Of a DNA stretch of 7,585 bases, positions 1 to 5,428 are shown piece after piece; positions within the stretch are counted from its first letter, which is position 1; every line of letters starts with the position of its first letter. Origin of the DNA: an uncultured Succinatimonas sp. (GTDB taxonomy: Bacteria > Pseudomonadota > Gammaproteobacteria > Enterobacterales > Succinivibrionaceae); the NCBI RefSeq assembly GCF_905203285.1, contig NZ_CAJKVK010000092.1:1-7585 (forward strand), read 5' to 3'. Below the pieces are notes generated by a model, which was not told where the DNA came from, did no database searches, and saw nothing but the letters and a program-made list of their open reading frames with translations. The translations under genes were made by a program, and so were the position numbers.

Positions 1-180
1 TCCCTCTGAAATACCGAGTGTGAATATTCCGAGAATTATCCTGCCGATAATATGCCCTACCGATTGTCCGACACGAGCATTACGCAAAGTCTCCGGAACA
101 TTTTCTTGCTCGCCGCGTTCTTGAACCTCATGGGATTCACTTTGAGGACGAATTCGCCCGCTTCCTTGAATCTCAGACAT
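1..180 (-). CDS. N-terminal fragment of a putative type III secreted effector (partial, runs off the window edge)
   Basis: An open frame begins with ATG at 180 and stays open for 60 codons to the window edge, so only the N-terminus is visible. A strong Shine-Dalgarno AGGAG at 186-190 lies five bases before the ATG and decides the start. The protein begins MSEIQGSGRIRPQSESHEVQ. Residues 1-40 are polar, rich in Ser, Glu, Gln and Arg and lacking a Sec-type hydrophobic core. Residues 41-57 are hydrophobic and glycine-containing (VGHIIGRIILGIFTLGI). The gene starts 19 bases after the stop of a CesT-family chaperone gene on the same strand. Dedicated class I chaperones are commonly encoded beside their effector, and effector N-termini are typically polar and unstructured. 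I infer a secreted effector on those grounds. I do not recognise the family; it could also be a translocator or an unrelated protein. Confidence 0.6.
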   Translation of the reverse strand, partial: MSEIQGSGRIRPQSESHEVQERGEQENVPETLRNARVGQSVGHIIGRIILGIFTLGISEG

Positions 181-199
181 AGAAACTCCTGACGAAAAA

Positions 200-625
200 T
201 TAAATTCTCAAACTATAAAAAGGAACATTATGTTCTTCTGTAGTTAAAGGGTTTTCTAAAAGTTGGCGTTTCCAATGACGCAGAACTTTTATAAAAAACT
301 CAACTTGTGTTTCAAAATCAGAGTAAGACAAACCGTTATAAAGCATTTTATGCAGAAAAATCGAATCTAAATCCGGATCGATACTTAGCGTAGCTCCTGC
401 CGTTGCAATGCCGAACAGGTTGGCAGTAAGCAACGTCCGATATAGATTCGTATTATCCTGTGACGGTAAAATTCCCAATTCAGCAATAAGACAAATACCC
501 TCGGAAGTTATCTCAAAATCCACAGCATCATCATCAAAATAAATACGACAAACTCCTTCATCGCTGATATACAATTCAAGACCAAGCACCACTCCCAAGC
601 GTAACAGCAATTCTTTTGCGTTCAT
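200..625 (-). CDS. CesT-family type III secretion chaperone (class I effector chaperone)
   Basis: A 141-residue protein with the pattern of CesT/Tir-type chaperones (Pfam CesT). The N-terminal helix LLLRLGVVLGLEL (6-18) is followed by a strand pair with FDDDAVDFEI (30-39), then LGILP (50-54), the hallmark LYRTLLTANLFGIATAGATL (61-80), IDPDLDSIFLHKML (82-95) and a C-terminal helix with FETQVEFFIKVLRHWKRQL (104-122). The length is normal for the family (about 130-160). The protein is acidic, with 21 Asp/Glu against 10 Lys/Arg, as usual for these cytoplasmic homodimers, which bind the N-terminal part of an effector and keep it competent for export. The start at 625 has only a weak purine-rich site (GAGAAG) about eight bases upstream. 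It forms an operon with the gene that follows at 180. No other secretion-system gene is in the window. The family assignment is firm; the partner is inferred. Confidence 0.88.
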   Translation of the reverse strand: MNAKELLLRLGVVLGLELYISDEGVCRIYFDDDAVDFEITSEGICLIAELGILPSQDNTNLYRTLLTANLFGIATAGATLSIDPDLDSIFLHKMLYNGLSYSDFETQVEFFIKVLRHWKRQLLENPLTTEEHNVPFYSLRI

Positions 626-699
626 TTATGGATCTTCTCTTTTTGCCACAAAAATCATTATTAAAAAACAGGGTCAAATAATGTTTAATACATTTACGC

Positions 700-724
700 A
701 TATATGTATGTTGCATCCATATAT
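700..724. repeat. Imperfect inverted repeat, 11-base arms, upstream of the chaperone operon
   Basis: The arms ATATATGTATG (700-710) and CATCCATATAT (714-724) are complementary except for one mismatch, with a three-base centre TTG. It lies 75 bases upstream of the chaperone start. It could be a regulator operator or a cruciform or hairpin. No poly-U run follows on either strand, so a terminator role is unlikely. Confidence 0.5.
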
Positions 725-749
725 ATCAAAATCAAATGTTAATTTTGAT
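725..749. repeat. Perfect inverted repeat, 8-base arms, directly adjacent to the previous one
   Basis: The arms ATCAAAAT (725-732) and ATTTTGAT (742-749) are perfectly complementary and separated by nine bases. This repeat starts at the base after the preceding one ends. The geometry, 25 bases in each case, resembles a pair of operator sites. Both are AT-rich, so chance is not excluded. Confidence 0.45.
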
Positions 750-954
750 TAAACGAATCACAAAAAGAGCAAAACGCAATATTTTTACCGATGAACGTAT
801 TTACCTCTTTTATTAAAAGAAACTTTAAGCATAAAGCCCGTTAATATTTTAAATGCGCAATTGTTTTCCTTTTTAAGAGAGAGCTTCCCTGTACGGCACA
901 CTTGTTAAATTTCAGCAAAAGCATTTGCCCTATATATAAACACGCACAATTAAT

Positions 955-1011
955 GTGAAATTAAGCGTCAAATTAGTGAATATATACTATATATCGTATC
1001 AATTTTGTGAA
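955..1011 (+). promoter_or_regulatory. Three helically phased CAAWTTW-GTGAA repeats upstream of amtB
   Basis: GTGAA occurs at 955-959, 976-980 and 1007-1011. Each copy is preceded by a CAA(A/T)TT-like stretch (CAATTAAT, CAAATTA, CAATTTT) and followed by A/T-rich sequence. The steps are 21 and 31 bases, close to two and three turns of the helix, so all three copies face the same side of the DNA. This fits an activator array upstream of the amtB promoter. The regulator is unknown. The TGTGA in copies 1 and 3 resembles a CRP half-site, but the matching second half is absent. Confidence 0.3.
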
Positions 1012-1022
1012 TTTTTATAAAT

Positions 1023-1051
1023 TTATTGAATATAAAAGCCAAAGGTTTAAT
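1023..1051 (+). promoter_or_regulatory. Candidate sigma-70 promoter for amtB-glnK
   Basis: TTATTG (1023-1028) and TTTAAT (1046-1051) are 17 bases apart, and the -10 matches five of six consensus positions. The -35 is poor, as expected for an activated promoter. The predicted start near 1058 would give a leader of about 36 bases and place the three GTGAA repeats upstream of the -35. In such AT-rich sequence alternatives are easy to find, so confidence is low. Confidence 0.22.
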
Positions 1052-1094
1052 GTGTAGGTGAAGTTAAACAAAATCTCATCACGGAGATATTATT

Positions 1095-2396
1095 ATGAAA
1101 AAGCACTTTATTGGTGCATTAGTTGCACTATCCTTAAGCTGTCCGGTTTTAGCTGAAGACGGAACATTAGATCAGGCTGCTAACGGATACATTCTTCTTT
1201 GCGCCGTTTTGGTATTGCTTATGTCAATACCTGCTATCGGTCTTTTTTACGGAGGACTGGTTCGCGCCAAAAATGCCTTATCAGTTCTTGAACAGTGTCT
1301 TGCCGTCTGCTCTATCGCTATTTTATTCTGGCTTGTAGCCGGCTACTCGATTGCCTTTTCATCAGGCGATCATTTGTTCGCTTCCTTTAGCGGAAATCTG
1401 GATAAAGCCTTTTTACTGTCAGTAAATTCAGATTCATTATCAGGAGCTTTAAGTGAATATACTTTCTTTATTTTCCAGGCAGCCTTTTGTGCCATCGCTT
1501 CATGCCTTATCGTAGGCGCCTTGGTTGAGCGTGTGCGTTTTAGCGCTTTATTAATCGGTATCTTGCTCTGGATGCTCTTATCCTATGCTCCTCTTGCCCA
1601 TATGGTATGGGGTGGCGGATTTATTGATTCGACATTTGCAGCCTATGACTTTGCCGGCGGTGATGTTGTTCATATCAATGCCGCAGTTGCCGGTATCGTC
1701 GGTGCTTACATGCTCGGCAAGCGCAGTGATTTAGGCAAAATTAACCTTGCACCGCACAACCTGACCTTAACCTATATTGGCGGCGGCATGCTGTGGCTCG
1801 GATGGTTCGGCTTTAACGCAGGATCTGAACTTACCGCTGACGCCATCAGCGCATTAGCGTTCATCAACACCGCCATCGCTCCTGCTGCCGCGGCTCTCTC
1901 CTGGATGTGCGTAGAGTGGATTATGTATAAAAAGCCGTCAACTTTAGGTACCGTTTCAGGTGTTCTGGCAGGACTTGTCGCCATCACTCCGGCCTGCGCA
2001 TTTGTCGGACCGTTAGGCGCTCTCGTTATCGGAATTGCTGCCGGTGTCTGCTGTGTATGGGGTGTTCACGGCTTCAAGCGTTTAACCGGTATTGACGACT
2101 CCTTGGACGTATTCGGCATTCACGGTATCGGAGCCATCATCGGAGCATTGCTAACCGGCGTATTCTGCGCCCCGTCATTAGGCGGAGCCGGATTCAAAGG
2201 CGAATGGACATCTATCGGCGGACAGGTATACGGTCAGTTTATGTCAATTGTCATAACCGTTATTTGGTCAGGAATTGCTTCCTTTATCGCCTTTAAAGTC
2301 GCAGGACTTCTGACCGGCGGAATCAGAGTCAGCGATGAAACCGAACGTGAAGGTCTTGATATTGCCGTTCACGGCGAACGCGGCTACAACCTGTAA
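1095..2396 (+). CDS. amtB: Ammonium channel AmtB
   Basis: A 433-residue inner-membrane ammonium channel of the Amt/MEP/Rh family, conducting ammonia/ammonium into the cytoplasm when nitrogen is scarce. It begins with a signal peptide, as E. coli AmtB does (MKKHFIGALVALSLSCPVLA, likely cleaved after residue 20), followed by about eleven hydrophobic segments. Recognisable pore features are Phe127 in FQAAF and Phe240 in WFGFNAGS (the Phe gate pair), Trp172 in AHMVWGGG and Ser244 (outer recruitment site), Asp185 in DFAGG, and the twin pore histidines His193 (VVHINAA) and His343 (FGIHG). The C-terminal tail ETEREGLDIAVHGERGYNL (415-433) matches the cytoplasmic tail that GlnK engages to close the channel. 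GGAG at 1083-1086 supports the start. glnK follows 16 bases downstream in the same operon. Length and motifs are complete. Confidence 0.97.
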   Translation: MKKHFIGALVALSLSCPVLAEDGTLDQAANGYILLCAVLVLLMSIPAIGLFYGGLVRAKNALSVLEQCLAVCSIAILFWLVAGYSIAFSSGDHLFASFSGNLDKAFLLSVNSDSLSGALSEYTFFIFQAAFCAIASCLIVGALVERVRFSALLIGILLWMLLSYAPLAHMVWGGGFIDSTFAAYDFAGGDVVHINAAVAGIVGAYMLGKRSDLGKINLAPHNLTLTYIGGGMLWLGWFGFNAGSELTADAISALAFINTAIAPAAAALSWMCVEWIMYKKPSTLGTVSGVLAGLVAITPACAFVGPLGALVIGIAAGVCCVWGVHGFKRLTGIDDSLDVFGIHGIGAIIGALLTGVFCAPSLGGAGFKGEWTSIGGQVYGQFMSIVITVIWSGIASFIAFKVAGLLTGGIRVSDETEREGLDIAVHGERGYNL

Positions 2397-2412
2397 TCGG
2401 AGGACATGAAAA

Positions 2413-2751
2413 ATGAAAATGATCGAAGCAATTATCAAGCCTTTTAAACTTGATTCGGTTCGTGAAGCTCTTACGACTATCGGCATCAACGGTCTTACGG
2501 TAAGTGACGTCCGCGGTTACGGCAGACAGAAAGGTCATACTGAGCTTTATCGCGGGGCTGAATATGTCTTATCCTTCATTCCTAAAATTAAAGTTGAATT
2601 AGCGGTTAAAGACGAAGAAGTCGAAAAATGCATTGAGACAATCAAAAAATCGGCTTTTACCGGAAAAATCGGTGACGGAAAAATCTTTGTTCATACTTTA
2701 GACAAAGTTGTCCGTATCAGAACCGGTGATGAAAACGAAGAAGCACTGTAA
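2413..2751 (+). CDS. glnK: Nitrogen regulatory protein PII, GlnK type
   Basis: A 112-residue PII signal protein. As a trimer it senses 2-oxoglutarate and ATP/ADP, is uridylylated by GlnD when nitrogen is low, and plugs the AmtB channel when nitrogen is sufficient. The T-loop carries the uridylylation signature YRGAEY with Tyr51 at the canonical position. The B-loop TGKIGDGKIFV (83-93) with Lys90, and Arg101 and Arg103, are the nucleotide-binding residues. A strong Shine-Dalgarno GGAGG at 2399-2403 and the N-terminus MKMIEAIIKPFKL, which lines up with enterobacterial PII proteins, fix the start at 2413; the ATG at 2406 is out of frame. Linkage to amtB indicates GlnK rather than the housekeeping GlnB. 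The order amtB-glnK is the reverse of the glnK-amtB order in E. coli. A terminator follows 19 bases after the stop. Confidence 0.96.
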   Translation: MKMIEAIIKPFKLDSVREALTTIGINGLTVSDVRGYGRQKGHTELYRGAEYVLSFIPKIKVELAVKDEEVEKCIETIKKSAFTGKIGDGKIFVHTLDKVVRIRTGDENEEAL

Positions 2752-2770
2752 TATTTGCACTATATTGCCT

Positions 2771-2799
2771 AATGCCCTCGCAATTGAGGGCATTTTTAT
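2771..2799 (+). terminator. Rho-independent terminator of amtB-glnK
   Basis: The stem AATGCCCTC (2771-2779) pairs with GAGGGCATT (2786-2794) across a six-base loop. It is a perfect nine-pair hairpin running into a T-rich tract ending near 2799. It lies 19 bases after the glnK stop and separates the nitrogen operon from gpmI. Confidence 0.93.
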
Positions 2800-2892
2800 A
2801 GAATATTTAACAGGATTCATTCAAATAACAAAGTTCTTGCTAATTGCCCAAACAACAATTGTGATTAAATTTAGCGACAATACCGCCTTTCT

Positions 2893-2922
2893 TTGTCCAA
2901 CTTCGCTTAAAAAATGTACAAT
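2893..2922 (+). promoter_or_regulatory. Candidate sigma-70 promoter for gpmI
   Basis: TTGTCC (2893-2898) and TACAAT (2917-2922) are separated by 18 bases. The -10 differs from consensus at one position and the -35 at two. The predicted start near 2929 gives a leader of about 32 bases. The site lies after the glnK terminator, consistent with independent expression of gpmI. The rest of the 209-base gap shows nothing else recognisable. Confidence 0.5.
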
Positions 2923-2960
2923 TATTAGTTGGAATTTCTTTTTTTAATGAGAATTAAACG

Positions 2961-4496
2961 ATGGCTACCAAAAAAACTTTAGCTCTTATCATTATGGACG
3001 GTGTCGGTGACAATCCGGTTACCGAATTCAACGCTTTCGCTCATGCCAAACATCCCGTTTTGGATTCACTTTGCGCCAACTACGCTCATACCGATATTCA
3101 GGCATCTGGTAAATACGTAGGATTGCCTGACGGTCAGATGGGCAACTCTGAAGTCGGTCACACCAACATAGGCGCAGGACGTATCGTTTATCAGGAACTC
3201 ACTCGCATTACCAAAGCTATTGAAGACGGTGATTTCTTTAAAAACGCAGTTTTATGCGAAGCTGTAGATAAAGCCGTTAAAGCTGACAAAGCCGTTCATA
3301 TCATGGGTCTTTTATCCCCGGGCGGCGTTCACAGCCATCAGGATCATATCCTTGCTATGATTAAGCTTGCCGCGCAGCGCGGTGCCAAAAAGATTTACCT
3401 GCACGGCTTCGGTGACGGACGTGACGTTCCGCCGCGCAGCATCCTTGAGTACATCAAGCCTTTTGAAGAACTCTTTAAAGAGTTAGGCGTAGGACGCTTT
3501 GCCACCATCGTCGGCCGTTACTTTGCCATGGATCGTGACAACCGCTGGGATCGCGTCGAGCAGGCTTATGATGTCTTAACCTTAGGCAAGAGTGAATTCC
3601 CTTCATTCCCGTCAGCAAAGGACGCAATTGAAGCAGCCTATGCCCGCGGCGAAAATGACGAATTCATCAAAGCTTCCGTTATCGGTGACAAAGTTCCGAT
3701 GGAAGACGGCGATACCATGATTTTCATGAACTTCCGTGCCGATCGTGCCCGTCAAATCACCCGCGCTTTCGTCAACGCCGACTTTGACGGTTTTGCCCGC
3801 AAGGCAACTCCTAAACTTGCTGATTTCGTAATGCTGACCCAGTATGCAGCTGACATCAACACTGCCTGCGCTTATCCTCCTGAAGATTTAAAGAACACCT
3901 TAGGCGAGTGGCTGTCATCTCATGGCAAGACTCAGCTGCGTATTTCCGAAACTGAGAAATACGCTCACGTCACCTTCTTCTTTAACGGTGGCGTCGAAAC
4001 CGTATTCCCGGGAGAAGATCGCACCTTAATCCCTAGCCCGAAAGTAGCAACCTACGACTTACAGCCTGAGATGAGTTCAGTTGAACTTACCGACAAGCTC
4101 TGCGCTGCTATTGAGTCAGGCAAATACGATGTTGTAATCTGCAACTATCCTAACGGCGACATGGTAGGTCATACCGGTGTTTATGACGCTGCAGTTAAAG
4201 CTGTTGAAGCAGTTGACAGCAGCATCGGTCGTGTTCTTGAATCATTGAAGAAAGTAGGCGGCGAATGCCTTATTACCGCCGACCACGGCAACTGCGAACG
4301 CATGAAGGATTTAACCACCGGTCAACCTTATACCGCTCACACTAACTTGCCGGTTCCTTTCATTTACTACGGACGTAAAGCTCATTTGCGTGAAGGCGGA
4401 CGTCTTTGCGATATCGCTCCGACCATGCTTTACTTAATGGGTATGCCTATTCCTGAAGAGATGACCGGAACTTCTATCGTTACTTTGGATGAATAA
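2961..4496 (+). CDS. gpmI: 2,3-bisphosphoglycerate-independent phosphoglycerate mutase
   Basis: A 511-residue cytoplasmic enzyme, the usual length for the family, interconverting 3- and 2-phosphoglycerate in glycolysis and gluconeogenesis through a phosphoserine intermediate and two Mn ions. The alkaline-phosphatase-like core shows Asp13 (IMDGVG), the catalytic Ser63 in GQMGNSEVGHTNIGAGR, Asp400 and His404 (YPNGDMVGHTG), Asp441 and His442 (TADHGNCE) and His460 (TAHTNLPVP). The inserted transferase domain has His124 (GGVHSHQDH), Arg154-Asp155 (GDGRDVPPRS), Arg186 and Arg192 (GRYFAMDRDNRWDR), Arg259 and Arg262 (NFRADRARQ) and Lys333. All expected metal and substrate ligands are present. The start has a weak GAGA site eight bases upstream, but the N-terminus aligns with the family. 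It has its own promoter and terminator and appears monocistronic. Confidence 0.97.
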   Translation: MATKKTLALIIMDGVGDNPVTEFNAFAHAKHPVLDSLCANYAHTDIQASGKYVGLPDGQMGNSEVGHTNIGAGRIVYQELTRITKAIEDGDFFKNAVLCEAVDKAVKADKAVHIMGLLSPGGVHSHQDHILAMIKLAAQRGAKKIYLHGFGDGRDVPPRSILEYIKPFEELFKELGVGRFATIVGRYFAMDRDNRWDRVEQAYDVLTLGKSEFPSFPSAKDAIEAAYARGENDEFIKASVIGDKVPMEDGDTMIFMNFRADRARQITRAFVNADFDGFARKATPKLADFVMLTQYAADINTACAYPPEDLKNTLGEWLSSHGKTQLRISETEKYAHVTFFFNGGVETVFPGEDRTLIPSPKVATYDLQPEMSSVELTDKLCAAIESGKYDVVICNYPNGDMVGHTGVYDAAVKAVEAVDSSIGRVLESLKKVGGECLITADHGNCERMKDLTTGQPYTAHTNLPVPFIYYGRKAHLREGGRLCDIAPTMLYLMGMPIPEEMTGTSIVTLDE

Positions 4497-4520
4497 TTAA
4501 CGATACAATTATTATCTTAT

Positions 4521-4550
4521 AAAGCCGCATCAATGAATGCGGCTTTTTTT
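4521..4550. terminator. Hairpin terminator between convergent gpmI and the beta-lactamase gene
   Basis: AAAGCCGCAT (4521-4530) pairs perfectly with ATGCGGCTTT (4537-4546) around a six-base loop. On the plus strand it is followed by a run of seven T (4544-4550), making it a strong terminator for gpmI 24 bases after its stop. On the minus strand the same hairpin lies 23 bases after the beta-lactamase stop but is followed only by TTT and then mixed sequence, so it is a weaker terminator in that direction. Confidence 0.92.
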
Positions 4551-4568
4551 ATACTTCAATTTGTGAGT

Positions 4569-5360
4569 TTACTTTAACAAACCTAATTTTTCTAAACCCT
4601 TCTTTGCCAAATCAATTCTTAACGCATACGGTGTGTTTTCACTCATATCCATATTAAGCGCAAATATGTATGTTTTATCTTCTCTGCGAATAAAACCGAC
4701 AAACCATCCGATTTGATTTGTGCCTGAACTAAGACCGGTTTTACCGTACAAAACATATTTACCGTTATCTTCAAGCTTTAAAATATTTTCCACTTCTTTT
4801 TGAGCTTTCTTAGAACACGGTAATTGTCCGTTAAGAAGTTTTTCTAAAAAAGATAGTTGCTCAAGCGCCGAAATTTTAAGCGTTCCGTCAAGCCAAAAAG
4901 AGGTTATGTCTTTCCCGATATTTGCGTTGCCGTAATCAAACAAGGCTAATGCTTTTTGCATCCGTTCTTTGCCGATTTTAGACGCCATTACCTTAAATGC
5001 TTCAACATTTGATGTTTTAACTGCTTCTTTAAGACCCATATCTTTTTGCCATGACTTTAAAAAGTATTGACTGTGTCCGTCATAACTAAAAAAGACTTCA
5101 TCAACGTTTTTGACAATACCAAGATCTAAAGCGATAAGACTATGTGCAATCTTAAATGTCGAGGCAGGAGAAAAACGCATAACGGCTCGTTTTTCATCAG
5201 AGCCTAATACGCAATTTACATTAATCTCCTTTAATACCATCACTCCGGTATGATCATTAAAGACCTCTGCTAAACTTTTACTATATTTAACTTCTGCAGC
5301 AAAAACCTGAAAACTTACAAGCAACACAAAAAGGGCAGTAAAAAATTTTAGAAAGCGCAT
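4569..5360 (-). CDS. Class D (OXA-type) serine beta-lactamase
   Basis: A 263-residue periplasmic penicillin-hydrolysing enzyme. A signal peptide (MRFLKFFTALFVLLVSFQVFAA, cleaved near residue 22) leads into a transpeptidase-fold domain with every class D motif: the nucleophile motif S67-T-F-K70 within SPASTFK (the lysine is the carboxylated base in this class), S117-N-V, Y143-G-N, Trp156 in FWLDG, which stabilises the carboxylysine, K207-T-G, and the GWFVGFI strand. AGGTGA at 5365-5370 supports the start. From memory the sequence most resembles the OXA-61/OXA-63/OXA-85 group of Campylobacter, Brachyspira and Fusobacterium (DVDEVF, SNV, YGNANIG, FWLDGTLKISALEQ), but no allele can be named without a search. 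Cys50 and Cys182 are the only cysteines after the signal region. The gene lies 68 bases downstream of pmbA with no mobile-element trace, which suggests a resident chromosomal gene. Confidence 0.95.
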   Translation of the reverse strand: MRFLKFFTALFVLLVSFQVFAAEVKYSKSLAEVFNDHTGVMVLKEINVNCVLGSDEKRAVMRFSPASTFKIAHSLIALDLGIVKNVDEVFFSYDGHSQYFLKSWQKDMGLKEAVKTSNVEAFKVMASKIGKERMQKALALFDYGNANIGKDITSFWLDGTLKISALEQLSFLEKLLNGQLPCSKKAQKEVENILKLEDNGKYVLYGKTGLSSGTNQIGWFVGFIRREDKTYIFALNMDMSENTPYALRIDLAKKGLEKLGLLK

Positions 5361-5370
5361 CTTGTCACCT

Positions 5371-5408
5371 AAAACAAAAAGCGCCTGAACATATTAATTC
5401 TCAAGCGC
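5371..5408 (-). terminator. Terminator hairpin after pmbA, located in the beta-lactamase leader
   Basis: Read on the minus strand, GCGCTTGA (5408-5401) pairs with TCAGGCGC (5388-5381) across a 12-base loop with one G-U wobble, followed by TTTTTGTTTT (5380-5371). This is a plausible Rho-independent terminator 20 bases after the pmbA stop. The T-tract ends directly against the Shine-Dalgarno site of the beta-lactamase gene, so the hairpin also lies in the path of any transcript reading from pmbA into that gene. Confidence 0.7.
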
Positions 5409-5420
5409 ATTTTTCTTTAA
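5391..5420 (-). promoter_or_regulatory. Weak candidate promoter for the beta-lactamase gene
   Basis: On the minus strand TTAAAG (5420-5415) and TAATAT (5396-5391, within the terminator loop) are 18 bases apart, matching consensus at three and four of six positions. Transcription would start near 5384, inside the second arm of the hairpin, so the transcript would escape termination and have a leader of about 24 bases. The match is poor, and a promoter inside the pmbA coding region is an alternative. Confidence 0.2.
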
Positions 5421-5428
5421 AATTTTAC

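Larger units (their letters stand above)
626..1094. other. AT-rich divergent intergenic region between the chaperone and amtB operons
   Basis: This 469-base gene-free region separates two divergent operons and must hold both promoters. It contains two adjacent inverted repeats near the chaperone side (700-749), and three similar GTGAA-containing repeats (955-1011) plus an AT-only dyad (ATATATA-C-TATATAT at 980-994) near amtB. I found no convincing small gene, RNA gene or sigma-54 promoter in it. The length and base composition suggest several regulator sites, but no known operator was recognised. Confidence 0.6.

Noticed and set aside
914..930. Sigma-54-like sequence on the minus strand (GGGCAA ... 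TTTGCT)
   Set aside because: The GG and GC elements are 11 rather than 10 bases apart and the -24 element is poor; it also points toward the chaperone operon, not amtB.
626..1094. Possible CRISPR array or RNA gene in the long intergenic region
   Set aside because: There are no regularly spaced long direct repeats, no tRNA-like cloverleaf and no terminator-ended hairpin suggesting a small RNA.
1772..1987. Minus-strand open frame inside amtB
   Set aside because: It lies entirely within the well-supported amtB gene, shows no motif and is a shadow of the real frame; the same applies to the minus-strand frames at 2268-2538.
2708..2947. Open frame of 79 codons overlapping the glnK end
   Set aside because: It overlaps glnK in another frame, runs through the glnK terminator and has a low-complexity hydrophobic content with no family resemblance.
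4497..5428. Recent mobile-element acquisition of the beta-lactamase
   Set aside because: No flanking direct or inverted repeats, attC-like site, transposase or integrase remnant is visible, and the codon style looks like that of the neighbours.
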